Source of the DNA: DASRVA01 sp050732875
GTDB lineage: Bacteria; Gemmatimonadota; Gemmatimonadetes; JACCXV01; JAHWKZ01
Direction of reading: 5' to 3'
Assembly (NCBI GenBank): GCA_050732875.1
Contig: JBOHRQ010000030.1
Coordinates: 1-25,517 of the forward strand
Length of the DNA stretch: 25,517 nt
Positions 7,258 to 14,107 of the stretch are shown here, piece by piece. A model generated the notes under the pieces. It saw only the letters and a program-made list of their open reading frames with translations. It searched no databases and was not told the DNA's origin. Both the position numbers and the translations under genes were made by a program. The first letter of the stretch is position 1. Each line of letters starts with the position of its first letter.

Positions 7258-8196
7258 ATGCTCCAGTACGCACTCCGCCGCATCGTTCACACGATCCCGG
7301 TCCTGCTGGGGGTCCTCGTCGTGACGTTCGTGCTCCTCTATATCGCGCCGGGCGACCCGGTTCTGGCGATGGTCGGCGACCGTTTCGATCCGGCCACCCT
7401 CGAGCGCCTGCGTGCCGAGCTCCATCTCGACGATCCGGTCTGGAAGCAGTTCTACCACTACGTGACGGGACTGATCCGAGGCGACTGGGGGCGGTCGTAC
7501 ATGACCCGTCAGCCCGTGCTCGATGGGATCCTCGAGCACTTCCCGAAGACGCTGTACCTGGCGTCGGTGGCCATGCTCTTCGCCACGCTCTCGGGCCTGG
7601 TCCTCGGGGTGATCTCGGCGGTCCGTCAATCGACCTGGATCGACGGGGTGGGGATGACGTTCGCCTTCCTGGGCATTTCCTTCCCGGTTTACTGGGTGGG
7701 CCTGATCCTGATCCTGGTCGTGGCGGTCGAGTGGGGCGCCCTGCCGCCCTCGGGCTACGGCGGGGGCGCGCTCCCTTATCTCGTCCTGCCGGCGCTCACG
7801 CTGGGCATGCGCTCGACCGCGTACATCGCGCGCCTCACCCGCTCGTCGATGCTCGAGGTGATCCGGCTCGACTACATCCGGACCGCCCGCGCCAAGGGCC
7901 TCGCCGAGTGGACGGTGATCGGCAAGCACGCGCTCAAGGCGGCCCTGATCCCGGTCGTGACCGCGATCGGGCTCGACTTCGGGGCCTACCTCTCGGGCTC
8001 GGTCTTGACCGAGTCGATCTTCGCCTGGCCCGGGATCGGCCGCTTCGCCTTGAACGCGATCCTGAAGCGCGACCTGCCGGTCATCCAGGGCACCGTGCTC
8101 TTCCTGGCCATCGTGTTCGTGCTGGTCAACCTGCTGGTGGACCTGCTGTATGGGGTCCTGGATCCGAGGGTGAGGCATGAGCGTGCGGAGGCGTAG
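7258..8196 (+). CDS. dppB: Peptide-type ABC transporter permease, DppB class
   Basis: 312 residues, about six membrane helices. It shows the DppB/OppB pattern: N-terminal 'LQYALRRIVHTIPVLLGVLVVTF', 'YIAPGDP', 'LHLDDPVWKQFYHYVTGLIRGDWG', and the EAA loop near residues 202-225 ('DYIRTARAKGL...KHALKAALIPV') that docks on the ATPase. 'SVLTESIFAWPGIGRF' and the C-terminal 'LLYGVLDPRVR' are also typical. It forms the inner-membrane channel together with the next gene, 3 bases downstream. Substrate (dipeptides, oligopeptides or nickel) cannot be told; the symbol marks the class only. No clear Shine-Dalgarno sequence precedes ATG 7258. Confidence 0.92.
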   Translation: MLQYALRRIVHTIPVLLGVLVVTFVLLYIAPGDPVLAMVGDRFDPATLERLRAELHLDDPVWKQFYHYVTGLIRGDWGRSYMTRQPVLDGILEHFPKTLYLASVAMLFATLSGLVLGVISAVRQSTWIDGVGMTFAFLGISFPVYWVGLILILVVAVEWGALPPSGYGGGALPYLVLPALTLGMRSTAYIARLTRSSMLEVIRLDYIRTARAKGLAEWTVIGKHALKAALIPVVTAIGLDFGAYLSGSVLTESIFAWPGIGRFALNAILKRDLPVIQGTVLFLAIVFVLVNLLVDLLYGVLDPRVRHERAEA

Positions 8197-8199
8197 ACC

Positions 8200-9057
8200 G
8201 TGACCGACCTCTGGAAGGCTCTCCGGCGGAACCCTCTCGCCATGACCGGCGCCGCGGTCGTCCTGCTGCTCGTAGTCCTGGGGATCGCCGGGCCGTGGAT
8301 CGCCCCGTACGACCCGCTGATCCAGAACCTGGCTCGGGGGCTGGAAGGGCCGTCGGTCGAGCACTGGTTCGGAACCGACTCCTTCGGCCGCGACATCCTC
8401 TCCAGGGTCCTCTACGGCGCCCGGATCTCGCTGCTGGTGGGGGTGGCGTCCCAGGCGATCGCGTTCTCGCTCGGCGTCTTCCTGGGTGTCGTGTCGGGCT
8501 ACTACGGCGGCCGGATCGAGGGCCTCATCATGCGGCTGGCCGACGTGACGCTGGCCTTCCCGACCCTCCTTCTCCTGATCGCCATCACGGCCGCCTTCCA
8601 GCCCGGACTGACGGTCGTGTTCGTGGCGATCGGCGTGGTCGGCTGGGCCGGGATGGCGCGGCTCGTCCGCTCGCAGGCGCTGGTCGTTCGCGAGCTCGAT
8701 TTCGTCCAGGCGGCGCGGGCGCTCGGGATGGGCGACCTGCGGCTCCTCGCGCGGCACGTCCTGCCCAACTGCCTGGCTCCTGCGATCATCGCCGTGACAC
8801 TCGGGATGGCGAGCGCGATCCTGCTCGAGGCCGCGCTCTCGTTCATCGGCCTGGGCGCCCAGCCGCCGACCCCCTCGTGGGGCTCGATGATCTCGGACGG
8901 GCGAGACTTCCTGCGCACGGCCCCCTGGATCTCGATCTTTCCCGGCCTCGCGATCGGGCTGGTGGTCCTGGGGTTCAACCTGTTCGGGGACGGCCTCCGG
9001 GACGCCATGGACCCGCGGCTCCGGGGCGCCCGCGGCGCGATGCCGCGGCCGGAATAG
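8200..9057 (+). CDS. dppC: Peptide-type ABC transporter permease, DppC class
   Basis: 285 residues, the usual length. It has the DppC/OppC N-terminal leader helix ('LWKALRRNPLAMTGAAVVLLLVV') and 'APYDPL', 'HWFGTDSFGRDILSRVLYGARISLLVG', the EAA loop near 168-190 ('FVQAARALGMGD...HVLPN') and 'EAALSFIGLGAQPPTPSWGSMI'. It starts with GTG 8200 directly after the dppB stop, so the two are co-translated. The ATPase genes that normally follow (DppD/DppF) are absent; the next gene is an ECF sigma factor after a hairpin. They may lie upstream of base 1 with the SBP gene or elsewhere. Confidence 0.92.
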   Translation: MTDLWKALRRNPLAMTGAAVVLLLVVLGIAGPWIAPYDPLIQNLARGLEGPSVEHWFGTDSFGRDILSRVLYGARISLLVGVASQAIAFSLGVFLGVVSGYYGGRIEGLIMRLADVTLAFPTLLLLIAITAAFQPGLTVVFVAIGVVGWAGMARLVRSQALVVRELDFVQAARALGMGDLRLLARHVLPNCLAPAIIAVTLGMASAILLEAALSFIGLGAQPPTPSWGSMISDGRDFLRTAPWISIFPGLAIGLVVLGFNLFGDGLRDAMDPRLRGARGAMPRPE

Positions 9058-9076
9058 CGCGCTTAACGTTTTCCGG

Positions 9077-9102
9077 CCTTCCGCGTCCAAGGAAGCGGAA
9101 GG
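9077..9102 (+). terminator. Hairpin after the permease genes
   Basis: Perfect 8-base inverted repeat CCTTCCGC / GCGGAAGG (9077-9084, 9095-9102) with a 10-base loop, 19 bases after the dppC stop and 25 bases before the ECF sigma start. There is no T-run. It may end the permease transcript or regulate the sigma gene; the first is more likely. Confidence 0.45.
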
Positions 9103-9127
9103 GAGATCCCGCCACCGTGGAGAGGCG

Positions 9128-9667
9128 ATGGACGATCGCGAGCTGGTCCGGCAGGCCCAGGACGGTGACCCGCAGGCCTACGGCCGGCTCGTCGAGATCC
9201 ATCAGCCCCGGATCTACGCCACGCTGGCCAAGATCACCGGCGACCGCGAGCTGGCCCTCGACCTCGCCCAGGACGCCTTCGTCCGCGCCTGGGAGGAGCT
9301 GGACGGCTTCGAGCGCCGCTCGGCGTTCTCGACCTGGCTGTACCGGATCGCGGTGCGTATGGCGTACGACGCCCTGCGCCGGCGGCCCTACCGGGGAGGC
9401 GCGGACACCTCGGAGACGCTCGCCGACGGTAGACCCCGTCCCGACGAGCGGGCGGCGGCCGAAGACGAAGCGGCCGAGCTCCGGCGCCGGATCGACGCGC
9501 TCCCCGAGATGCAGCGCGCGGTCCTCGTGCTGAGGGCCTGGGACGGGCTGCCCTACCGGGAGATCGCCGGAATCCTGGGCACCACCGAGGGCAGCGCCCG
9601 CGTCTCCTTCCATCATGCGATCACGCGATTGCGCGCCACGTACGCGGGAGAGATGAAGGCGAGATGA
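9128..9667 (+). CDS. RNA polymerase ECF-type sigma factor (module 1)
   Basis: 179 residues with only the sigma-2 and sigma-4 regions. Sigma-2 (about 5-85) has 'DGDPQAYGRLVEIHQPRIYATLAKITGD', 'LAQDAFVRAWEEL' and 'FSTWLYRIAVRMAYDALRR'. Sigma-4 (about 118-172) has 'LPEMQRAVLVLRAWDGLPYREIAGILGTTEGSARVSFHHAITRLR'. It directs RNA polymerase to a small set of promoters when its anti-sigma factor lets it go. The start ATG is preceded by GGAGAGG. Its stop overlaps the ATG of the zinc anti-sigma gene (ATGA), and a Spy-like periplasmic gene follows, so the three form a likely envelope-stress or metal-stress operon. I did not find a second copy of its promoter in the window. Confidence 0.93.
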   Translation: MDDRELVRQAQDGDPQAYGRLVEIHQPRIYATLAKITGDRELALDLAQDAFVRAWEELDGFERRSAFSTWLYRIAVRMAYDALRRRPYRGGADTSETLADGRPRPDERAAAEDEAAELRRRIDALPEMQRAVLVLRAWDGLPYREIAGILGTTEGSARVSFHHAITRLRATYAGEMKAR

Positions 9668-10314
9668 TCGACCCGAGCCACCTCACGGACGAGGAGATCG
9701 TCACGTGCCTCGACGAGCCGGAGACGTCGGACGATCGATACCACGCCCATCTTGCCGCATGCGCGGCGTGCCGCGCCCGGCTGGCGGCAACGGAGGATCT
9801 CTTCGCCGCGCTCCGAGCCGAGCCGCCCGCAGCCGGCGAGTCCGAGCTGGCGGCCCGCCGGGAGCGGATCCTGGCGGCCGTCGCCGAAAGGCCGCGGGCC
9901 GGCCGCCGCTTTCTCCGGCGCGCGGTCTGGCTGCCGCTGGCGGCCGCGGCGGCGATCGCGGCCCTCCTGATCTGGGCCCCTCGCGAACCCCAGGCCCCGG
10001 AAGGATCGGGCCGGCTCACGGCGGAGTCCGCCGGATCGGCGCCATCCGAGGTCGGCGCCGATCCCGCGCTTCCGGTGATCGCCGAGGCGAGCCGGGCGGC
10101 CGAGGAGGTGCTGCAGGCCGCGGGGGAGGATGAAGTCTTGAACCTCCTCGACGCGCCGCTGATCGACGCCGTCGACGCCGACGGCTTCCTGGTCACCGGT
10201 GAATATGCTGACCATGCCGAGCTCGAAGCGGCGTTCGCCGATCTCCCGACCGAGGACCGCGAGGCCATTCTCGACGAGCTCGCCAGCGTCAGCCTCGATC
10301 TGCCACGACCCTGA
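9664..10314 (+). CDS. Membrane anti-sigma factor with zinc (ZAS) motif, module 1
   Basis: 216 residues. The cytoplasmic N-terminus holds the ZAS zinc site H29-X3-C33-X2-C36 ('HLAACAACR'), one membrane helix follows at about 87-104 ('VWLPLAAAAAIAALLIW'), and the rest is a periplasmic acidic domain ('DEVLNLLDAPLIDAVDADGFLV'). The expected job is to hold the preceding sigma factor at the membrane until a periplasmic signal is sensed. The 4-base overlap with the sigma gene and the 27-base gap to the Spy-like gene support a single transcript. The periplasmic part is not one I recognise. Confidence 0.88.
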   Translation: MIDPSHLTDEEIVTCLDEPETSDDRYHAHLAACAACRARLAATEDLFAALRAEPPAAGESELAARRERILAAVAERPRAGRRFLRRAVWLPLAAAAAIAALLIWAPREPQAPEGSGRLTAESAGSAPSEVGADPALPVIAEASRAAEEVLQAAGEDEVLNLLDAPLIDAVDADGFLVTGEYADHAELEAAFADLPTEDREAILDELASVSLDLPRP

Positions 10315-10341
10315 CCCCACGATTCCCGAGGAGCGAACGCC

Positions 10342-10968
10342 ATGCTGCGCCCTACCCGATTTCTGGTCCTGATTCCCTTCCTCCTGGTCGCCGCCTCCGC
10401 GGCCGGTCAGGAAAGTCCCGATGTCGAGCGCTTGGAGCACCTGCGATTCGAGCGCATGCAGGAGGCCCTCGAGCTGGACGAGGAGCAGGTCCAGACACTC
10501 CGTTCCGACATCGAGGAGTTCCGTCGCCAGAGCCGTGAATCGCGCGCGGGCCATCGCGAGGCGATGGAGCGGCTGAGGCAGGCCCTCGAGAGCGACGACG
10601 AGACCGGTGTGGAGCAGGCGCTGACGGACGTGGAGCGGCGTCGCGTCGAGGCCCGGGAGCGGCAGGCCAGGCACGAGGAGCGCCTGACCGAGCTCCTGCG
10701 ACCTGAGCAGCGAGCCCGGTTTCTCCTCTTCCACGACCGGTTCGACAGCCATCTGCGCGAGCTGATCCATCGGCATCGGATGCCGATCGTGCCCCCGGGC
10801 CACAGAGCCGACCGGATGCCGGTCGTGCCCCCCGGTCACGATATGCGCTTCGAGCGGCGCCTCGAAGGCCTGTCCCCGGAGGAGCGGGCGCAGCACATCG
10901 AGCGTCTGCGGCAGCACATCGAGGCCCTGCAGGAGCGGTTGGAGGAGCTGGAGCAGCCGTCCCGCTGA
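10342..10968 (+). CDS. Spy/CpxP-like periplasmic protein
   Basis: 208 residues with a signal peptide (…IPFLLVAASAAGQE), then almost entirely charged alpha-helix (coiled-coil-like, Glu/Arg-rich). 'LLRPEQRARF' at 118-127 corresponds to the LTXXQ motif of the Spy/CpxP/ZraP group, whose members are periplasmic chaperones or metal sensors. A duplicated element RMPxVPPGH occurs at 146-154 and 158-166, between the two helical halves; its His residues could bind metal (inference). GAGGAG precedes ATG 10342. The arrangement sigma, anti-sigma, LTXXQ-type periplasmic protein recalls CnrH/CnrY/CnrX of Cupriavidus, where the periplasmic protein senses Ni/Co, but the sequence does not prove metal sensing here. 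Confidence 0.8.
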   Translation: MLRPTRFLVLIPFLLVAASAAGQESPDVERLEHLRFERMQEALELDEEQVQTLRSDIEEFRRQSRESRAGHREAMERLRQALESDDETGVEQALTDVERRRVEARERQARHEERLTELLRPEQRARFLLFHDRFDSHLRELIHRHRMPIVPPGHRADRMPVVPPGHDMRFERRLEGLSPEERAQHIERLRQHIEALQERLEELEQPSR

Positions 10969-10987
10969 GACACGATCGAGCGTGTCT
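10968..10987. terminator. Hairpin between convergent genes
   Basis: Stem AGACACG / CGTGTCT (10968-10974 and 10981-10987) with a 6-base loop. It starts at the stop codon of the Spy-like gene and lies 11 bases before the end of the convergent glycosylase gene. A TT-CC follows, not a full T-tract. Probable terminator used from both sides. Confidence 0.5.
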
Positions 10988-10998
10988 TCCCAGCGGAA

Positions 10999-11646
10999 TC
11001 AGCGCTGAGAAGCCCGCGGGTCCCTTCCGGACGAGAGATAGAAGTGCCAGAGGATTCGCGCCGCCGCGGCACGCCATGGAGCCCATTGCCTGGCGATCCC
11101 GGACATGCGTTGGTCGCTGGGAATCTTCCGCAGCCGCTTGACCCGTTGGATCGCCCGGGCCAGAGCCAGATCGCCGCAGGGCCAGACATCCGGCCGGCGA
11201 AGAGCAATGAGCAGGTAGATGTCGGCCGTCCACGGACCGATGCCGGGCACCTCGAGCAGCATGGAACGCACCTCGTCGTCGGGGAGCTGGCCGAGGCGGC
11301 TCAAATCGAGGTCCCGGGCGACGATCGCGGCCGCCAGACCTCGGCAGTAGGCGGCCTTCTGCCGGGTGAGGCCGGCGGCTCGAAGGCGCCTCTCACTGAC
11401 CGCTGCGACCCGGGAGGGCGTGACCCGGCCGGTCACGGCCTGGAGCCTGCCATAGGCGGCCGCGGCCGAGCTCAGCGACACCTGCTGCTCCAGGATGATG
11501 CGGACCAGGGTCGCGAATCCGGGCCGCCGGGCCCACAGGGGCGGCGGGCCGAAACGCTCGACCACGGCCGCCAGGTCGGGATCGCGGGCACCGATCTCGA
11601 CGACCGCCGCCCGGAGGGAACGCCCGGAGAGATGCCCGACTCCCAA
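10999..11646 (-). CDS. AlkA-like DNA-3-methyladenine glycosylase (HhH-GPD)
   Basis: 215 residues. The HhH-GPD fold is shown by 'FATLVRIILEQQVSLSSAAAAYGRL', the helix-hairpin-helix 'LEVPGIGPWTADIYLL' (about 131-146) and the catalytic Asp D159 in 'WPCGDLAL'. The protein lacks the N-terminal beta domain of E. coli AlkA, so it is a short form. It removes alkylated purines to start base-excision repair. Start is TTG 11646, chosen because GGAGGAG sits 5-6 bases upstream; this site lies within the last codons of the preceding thioesterase gene, and the two genes are separated by one base. Confidence 0.9.
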   Translation of the reverse strand: MGVGHLSGRSLRAAVVEIGARDPDLAAVVERFGPPPLWARRPGFATLVRIILEQQVSLSSAAAAYGRLQAVTGRVTPSRVAAVSERRLRAAGLTRQKAAYCRGLAAAIVARDLDLSRLGQLPDDEVRSMLLEVPGIGPWTADIYLLIALRRPDVWPCGDLALARAIQRVKRLRKIPSDQRMSGIARQWAPWRAAAARILWHFYLSSGRDPRASQR

Positions 11647-11647
11647 C

Positions 11648-12091
11648 TCACTCCTCCGGCGGTCCGCCCCAGTGCTCGGCGAACGAGCGCATGCGCTCGC
11701 GCAGGTCGCGCTCGATCGGGCGGGAGCGCCCGCTCTTGGGGTCGATCATGACCTGGACGGTCTTGCCGCGCGCCACCAGCCGCTCGCTCTGCTCGTCGAA
11801 GAGCTCGTAGTCGAGCACGAACGAGCTCGTCCCGATCCGCGACAGCCAGACCTCGACGCGGATCGTCTCGCGGAGCATCGCCGCCGAGACGTAGTCGCAC
11901 TCCGAGCGGGCGACGAGGAAGTCCAGGACGTCGTACCGGTAATCGTGGTGGAGCTCCTGCCAGTAGGCCGTCCTGGCGACCTCGAAGTAGGTGAGGTAGA
12001 CGGAGTTGTTGACGTGGCCCATGGGATCCAGGTCGCGGAACCGGACCGGGATCTTGACGTGGAAACGCTTCCGGGCGGGACGCTTGCTCAC
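11648..12091 (-). CDS. Acyl-CoA thioesterase, 4HBT hot-dog fold
   Basis: 147 residues, standard for the family. The signature 'RFRDLDPMGHVNNSVYLTYFEVAR' near 17-40 contains the catalytic Asp and the GHVNN loop of the 4-hydroxybenzoyl-CoA/YbgC-type thioesterases. A second half with 'VLDYELFDEQSERLVARGKTVQVMID' gives the central strands. It hydrolyses acyl-CoA or acyl-ACP thioesters; the chain length is unknown. It starts with GTG 12091, is divergent from the FadL-like gene and is transcribed together with the AlkA-like gene. The link between the two products is not obvious. Confidence 0.9.
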   Translation of the reverse strand: MSKRPARKRFHVKIPVRFRDLDPMGHVNNSVYLTYFEVARTAYWQELHHDYRYDVLDFLVARSECDYVSAAMLRETIRVEVWLSRIGTSSFVLDYELFDEQSERLVARGKTVQVMIDPKSGRSRPIERDLRERMRSFAEHWGGPPEE

Positions 12092-12144
12092 GGGGCCGCG
12101 AAGCTAACCCGCCGCCACAGGCAAGTCGACGGGAAGCGACCTGA

Positions 12145-12173
12145 TTGCCGGCATCCCGGGGCCGGCATACGTT
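12145..12173 (+). promoter_or_regulatory. Promoter of the FadL-like gene (leaderless)
   Basis: TTGCCG (12145-12150), 17-base spacer, TACGTT (12168-12173), then 7 bases to GTG 12181. Transcription would begin at or next to the start codon. There is no Shine-Dalgarno sequence, which agrees with a leaderless message and argues against the upstream in-frame TTG, which is itself the -35 element. Confidence 0.5.
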
Positions 12174-12180
12174 CGCCTCC

Positions 12181-13518
12181 GTGGAGACCGGCAGCCGTCC
12201 AATTCCCCGCGCTCGAGGAGCCACCCGGGCGCTCGCCGTCGCGGCCCTCCTCCTCCTCGCTCTGCCGGCGACGGGGCGCTCCCAGGCCTTTCTGCGCGCG
12301 GATCCCTCCGCGCGGGCGATGGCGATGGGCGGGGCCGCCACCGCTACCGTCAGGGATGCCGGGGCGGTCTACCACCACGCCGCCGGGATCGTGCACCTCC
12401 CCGGCACGCAGGTCCTGGCGACCGGATTCGCCTCCTCCGACGAGACACGGCTCCGGCTGTTCGGCGACCGGGAGTTCGACGAGGAGGATGGCCCGCGGTT
12501 CGACGGCGCCCTTTACGTCACCCATCAGATCGCACAGCAGGTGACGGCCGGCATCGCGGTGACCGAGCCCTGGTACCTGGACGTCGACTGGGAGGGTCCA
12601 ACCACGTTCGCCGGCCGATTCAGAGCTTCGGAGGCGCGGCTGCGCTCCCTCGACGTGAAACCGGTCGTGGCGATCGGTCCTTTCGACCGCTGGAGCCTGG
12701 CGCTGGGCGTCGACGCCCTGCACGCCGACCTCGATCTGCAGCGATTCGAGCAGGATCCGGCCCTGAGCGCGCTCGGCGGGGGGGGACCCATCTCGCTGGC
12801 TCGAACGCTCATCGAATCCGACGCCACGGGCGTGGGCTGGAACGCCTCGGTGGCCTTCCGCCCCGATCCCCGAGTCACGCTCGGGGCCCGGTTCGACAGC
12901 GAGATCGAGGTCGTCTTCAACGGCTTCGCCGACTTCGCGGTCGTGGCGCCGACGGCGCTCCGGGAAGTCGTCCTACCGGACTCGGAGTCGACGGTTGGCG
13001 CCATGCTCGACGCGCGCTTCCTCGACCAGCCCGTCCGGATCCCGATCGTCTTCCCGAGGCGTGCAGCGGCCGGGGTGAGCGTGCGCGCCTTCGAGCCCCT
13101 CGAGCTGACCGTGGACGCGGCGTGGGTCGACTGGGGTGCCGTGGACTCGCTGGCGGTCCTGTTCGCCGACACGCTCATCGGCGACTCCACGGCCTGGCCC
13201 CTGCGCGGCGCCTGGTCCGTGCGGGTCGGCACGGAGGTCGAGGCCCGTTCGGGCATGCTGATCCGCCTCGGCTACGCCTGGCAGGAATCCGGGGGGGCGG
13301 AGCCCACCGCGACCCCGGTCGCTCCCGCTGCCGGCAGCGACAGCTTCGCCGCCGGGGTCGGGTTTCTCTGGAGCGGGCTCACGCTCGACCTCGCCTACCG
13401 GCTCACCCTCTTCGAGGATACCGAAGGGGTCGCGTTCCCCGCGAACTCGACCGTTGCCGACGGCGTCTACGAGGGCCTCGAACACCGCCTGGCAATCGGG
13501 ATCTCGCGCTCGCTCTGA
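12181..13518 (+). CDS. FadL/OMPP1-family outer-membrane transport protein
   Basis: 445 residues from GTG 12181. Signal peptide (…ALAVAALLLLALPATGRSQ), then the OMPP1/FadL N-terminal pattern 'AFLRADPSARAMAMGGAATATVRDAGAVYHHAAGI', which corresponds to the 'ARALGMGGA...DASAVYYNPAG' motif of the family. The NPA element is degenerate here (HHAAG). The remainder alternates beta-strands with charged loops and ends 'GLEHRLAIGISRSL'. FadL-type barrels carry hydrophobic substrates such as fatty acids through the outer membrane. The divergent thioesterase gene acts on acyl thioesters, a possible functional link. The start is chosen from the promoter geometry described at 12145-12173. Confidence 0.85.
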   Translation: METGSRPIPRARGATRALAVAALLLLALPATGRSQAFLRADPSARAMAMGGAATATVRDAGAVYHHAAGIVHLPGTQVLATGFASSDETRLRLFGDREFDEEDGPRFDGALYVTHQIAQQVTAGIAVTEPWYLDVDWEGPTTFAGRFRASEARLRSLDVKPVVAIGPFDRWSLALGVDALHADLDLQRFEQDPALSALGGGGPISLARTLIESDATGVGWNASVAFRPDPRVTLGARFDSEIEVVFNGFADFAVVAPTALREVVLPDSESTVGAMLDARFLDQPVRIPIVFPRRAAAGVSVRAFEPLELTVDAAWVDWGAVDSLAVLFADTLIGDSTAWPLRGAWSVRVGTEVEARSGMLIRLGYAWQESGGAEPTATPVAPAAGSDSFAAGVGFLWSGLTLDLAYRLTLFEDTEGVAFPANSTVADGVYEGLEHRLAIGISRSL

Positions 13519-13534
13519 GCTTCTGCGCGCGCGC

Positions 13535-13564
13535 TTGCTCGGCCGGGCCGAGACGACGTATGTT
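13535..13564 (+). promoter_or_regulatory. perR promoter with palindrome in the spacer
   Basis: TTGCTC (13535-13540), 18-base spacer, TATGTT (13559-13564), 9 bases to ATG 13574. A perfect palindrome CTCGGCC-G-GGCCGAG occupies 13538-13552, overlapping the -35 and the spacer. This is where an autorepressor would bind, but it may instead be the hairpin that ends the upstream FadL-like gene. It does not resemble the AT-rich PerR box of Bacillus. Confidence 0.4.
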
Positions 13565-13573
13565 CAAGCCAGG

Positions 13574-14029
13574 ATGAAGGTAACGAGGACACAGCGCGAC
13601 GATTTTGTCGGCCGCTGCCGGGCCGCCGGACTCTCGGTGACGCACCAGCGGCTGGCGATCTTCGAGGCCGTGATGGCCAACTGCAACCGCCATCCCTCGG
13701 CCGAGATCATCTACCACAGTGTCCGCGAGAAGCACCCCACGATCTCGTTCAACACGATCTACAAGAACCTCGAGACGTTCGAGGATCTCGGTATCGTCGT
13801 GAAGGTCAACCCGCTCTACAACGAGGCCCGCTATGACGTCGACGTCCGACCCCACCACCACCTGATCTGCCGCGCCTGCAAGAAGATCGTCGACGTCCAC
13901 GACAAGAAGCTGGAAAGCGTGCCCGCACCCGAGGAGGCCGGCGACGGCTTCCGGGTCGAGAACTGGACGGTCCAGTTCACCGGCCTCTGCGCCGACTGTC
14001 AGGAGCCGGTGGCCAGCCCGGCCACCTAG
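13574..14029 (+). CDS. perR: PerR-type peroxide-sensing repressor, Fur family
   Basis: 151 residues. A winged helix ('LSVTHQRLAIFEAVM', 'SFNTIYKNLETFEDLGIV') is followed by the Fur dimer domain. Compared from memory with Bacillus subtilis PerR, the regulatory metal ligands H37, D85, H91, H93, D104 correspond to H40, D88, H94, H96, D107 here, and the four zinc cysteines to C99, C102, C139, C142, all with the same +3 offset. This favours PerR over Fur or Zur. With Fe2+ bound such proteins are oxidised by peroxide and leave their operators. ATG 13574 is chosen because upstream in-frame codons run into the FadL-like gene. It stands alone, with no catalase or peroxiredoxin gene beside it. Confidence 0.87.
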   Translation: MKVTRTQRDDFVGRCRAAGLSVTHQRLAIFEAVMANCNRHPSAEIIYHSVREKHPTISFNTIYKNLETFEDLGIVVKVNPLYNEARYDVDVRPHHHLICRACKKIVDVHDKKLESVPAPEEAGDGFRVENWTVQFTGLCADCQEPVASPAT

Positions 14030-14107
14030 CGTGGGGTGGAACTCGCGGGCCATTGGCGGCGTATAGTCCTCAGTACAAGCCAGCCGTCCCCGAACGGAGG
14101 TAAAGCC

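Noticed and set aside
5117..7324. 735-codon plus-strand frame opposite the M1 peptidase.
   Set aside because: Antisense shadow typical of GC-rich coding DNA; composition rich in Arg, Gly, Val and Asp, no domain, and it contradicts two well-supported genes.
7210..9090. 626-codon minus-strand frame opposite dppB and dppC.
   Set aside because: Highly charged repetitive antisense translation with no motif; the plus strand encodes two clear permeases.
10777..10839. Tandem repeat as a possible mobile or CRISPR-like element.
   Set aside because: Only two imperfect in-frame copies inside a coding region; it is a protein-level duplication.
13454..13573. 40-codon upstream extension of perR.
   Set aside because: It overlaps the end of the FadL-like gene, has no similarity to Fur proteins, and the promoter-like elements at 13535-13564 lie within it.
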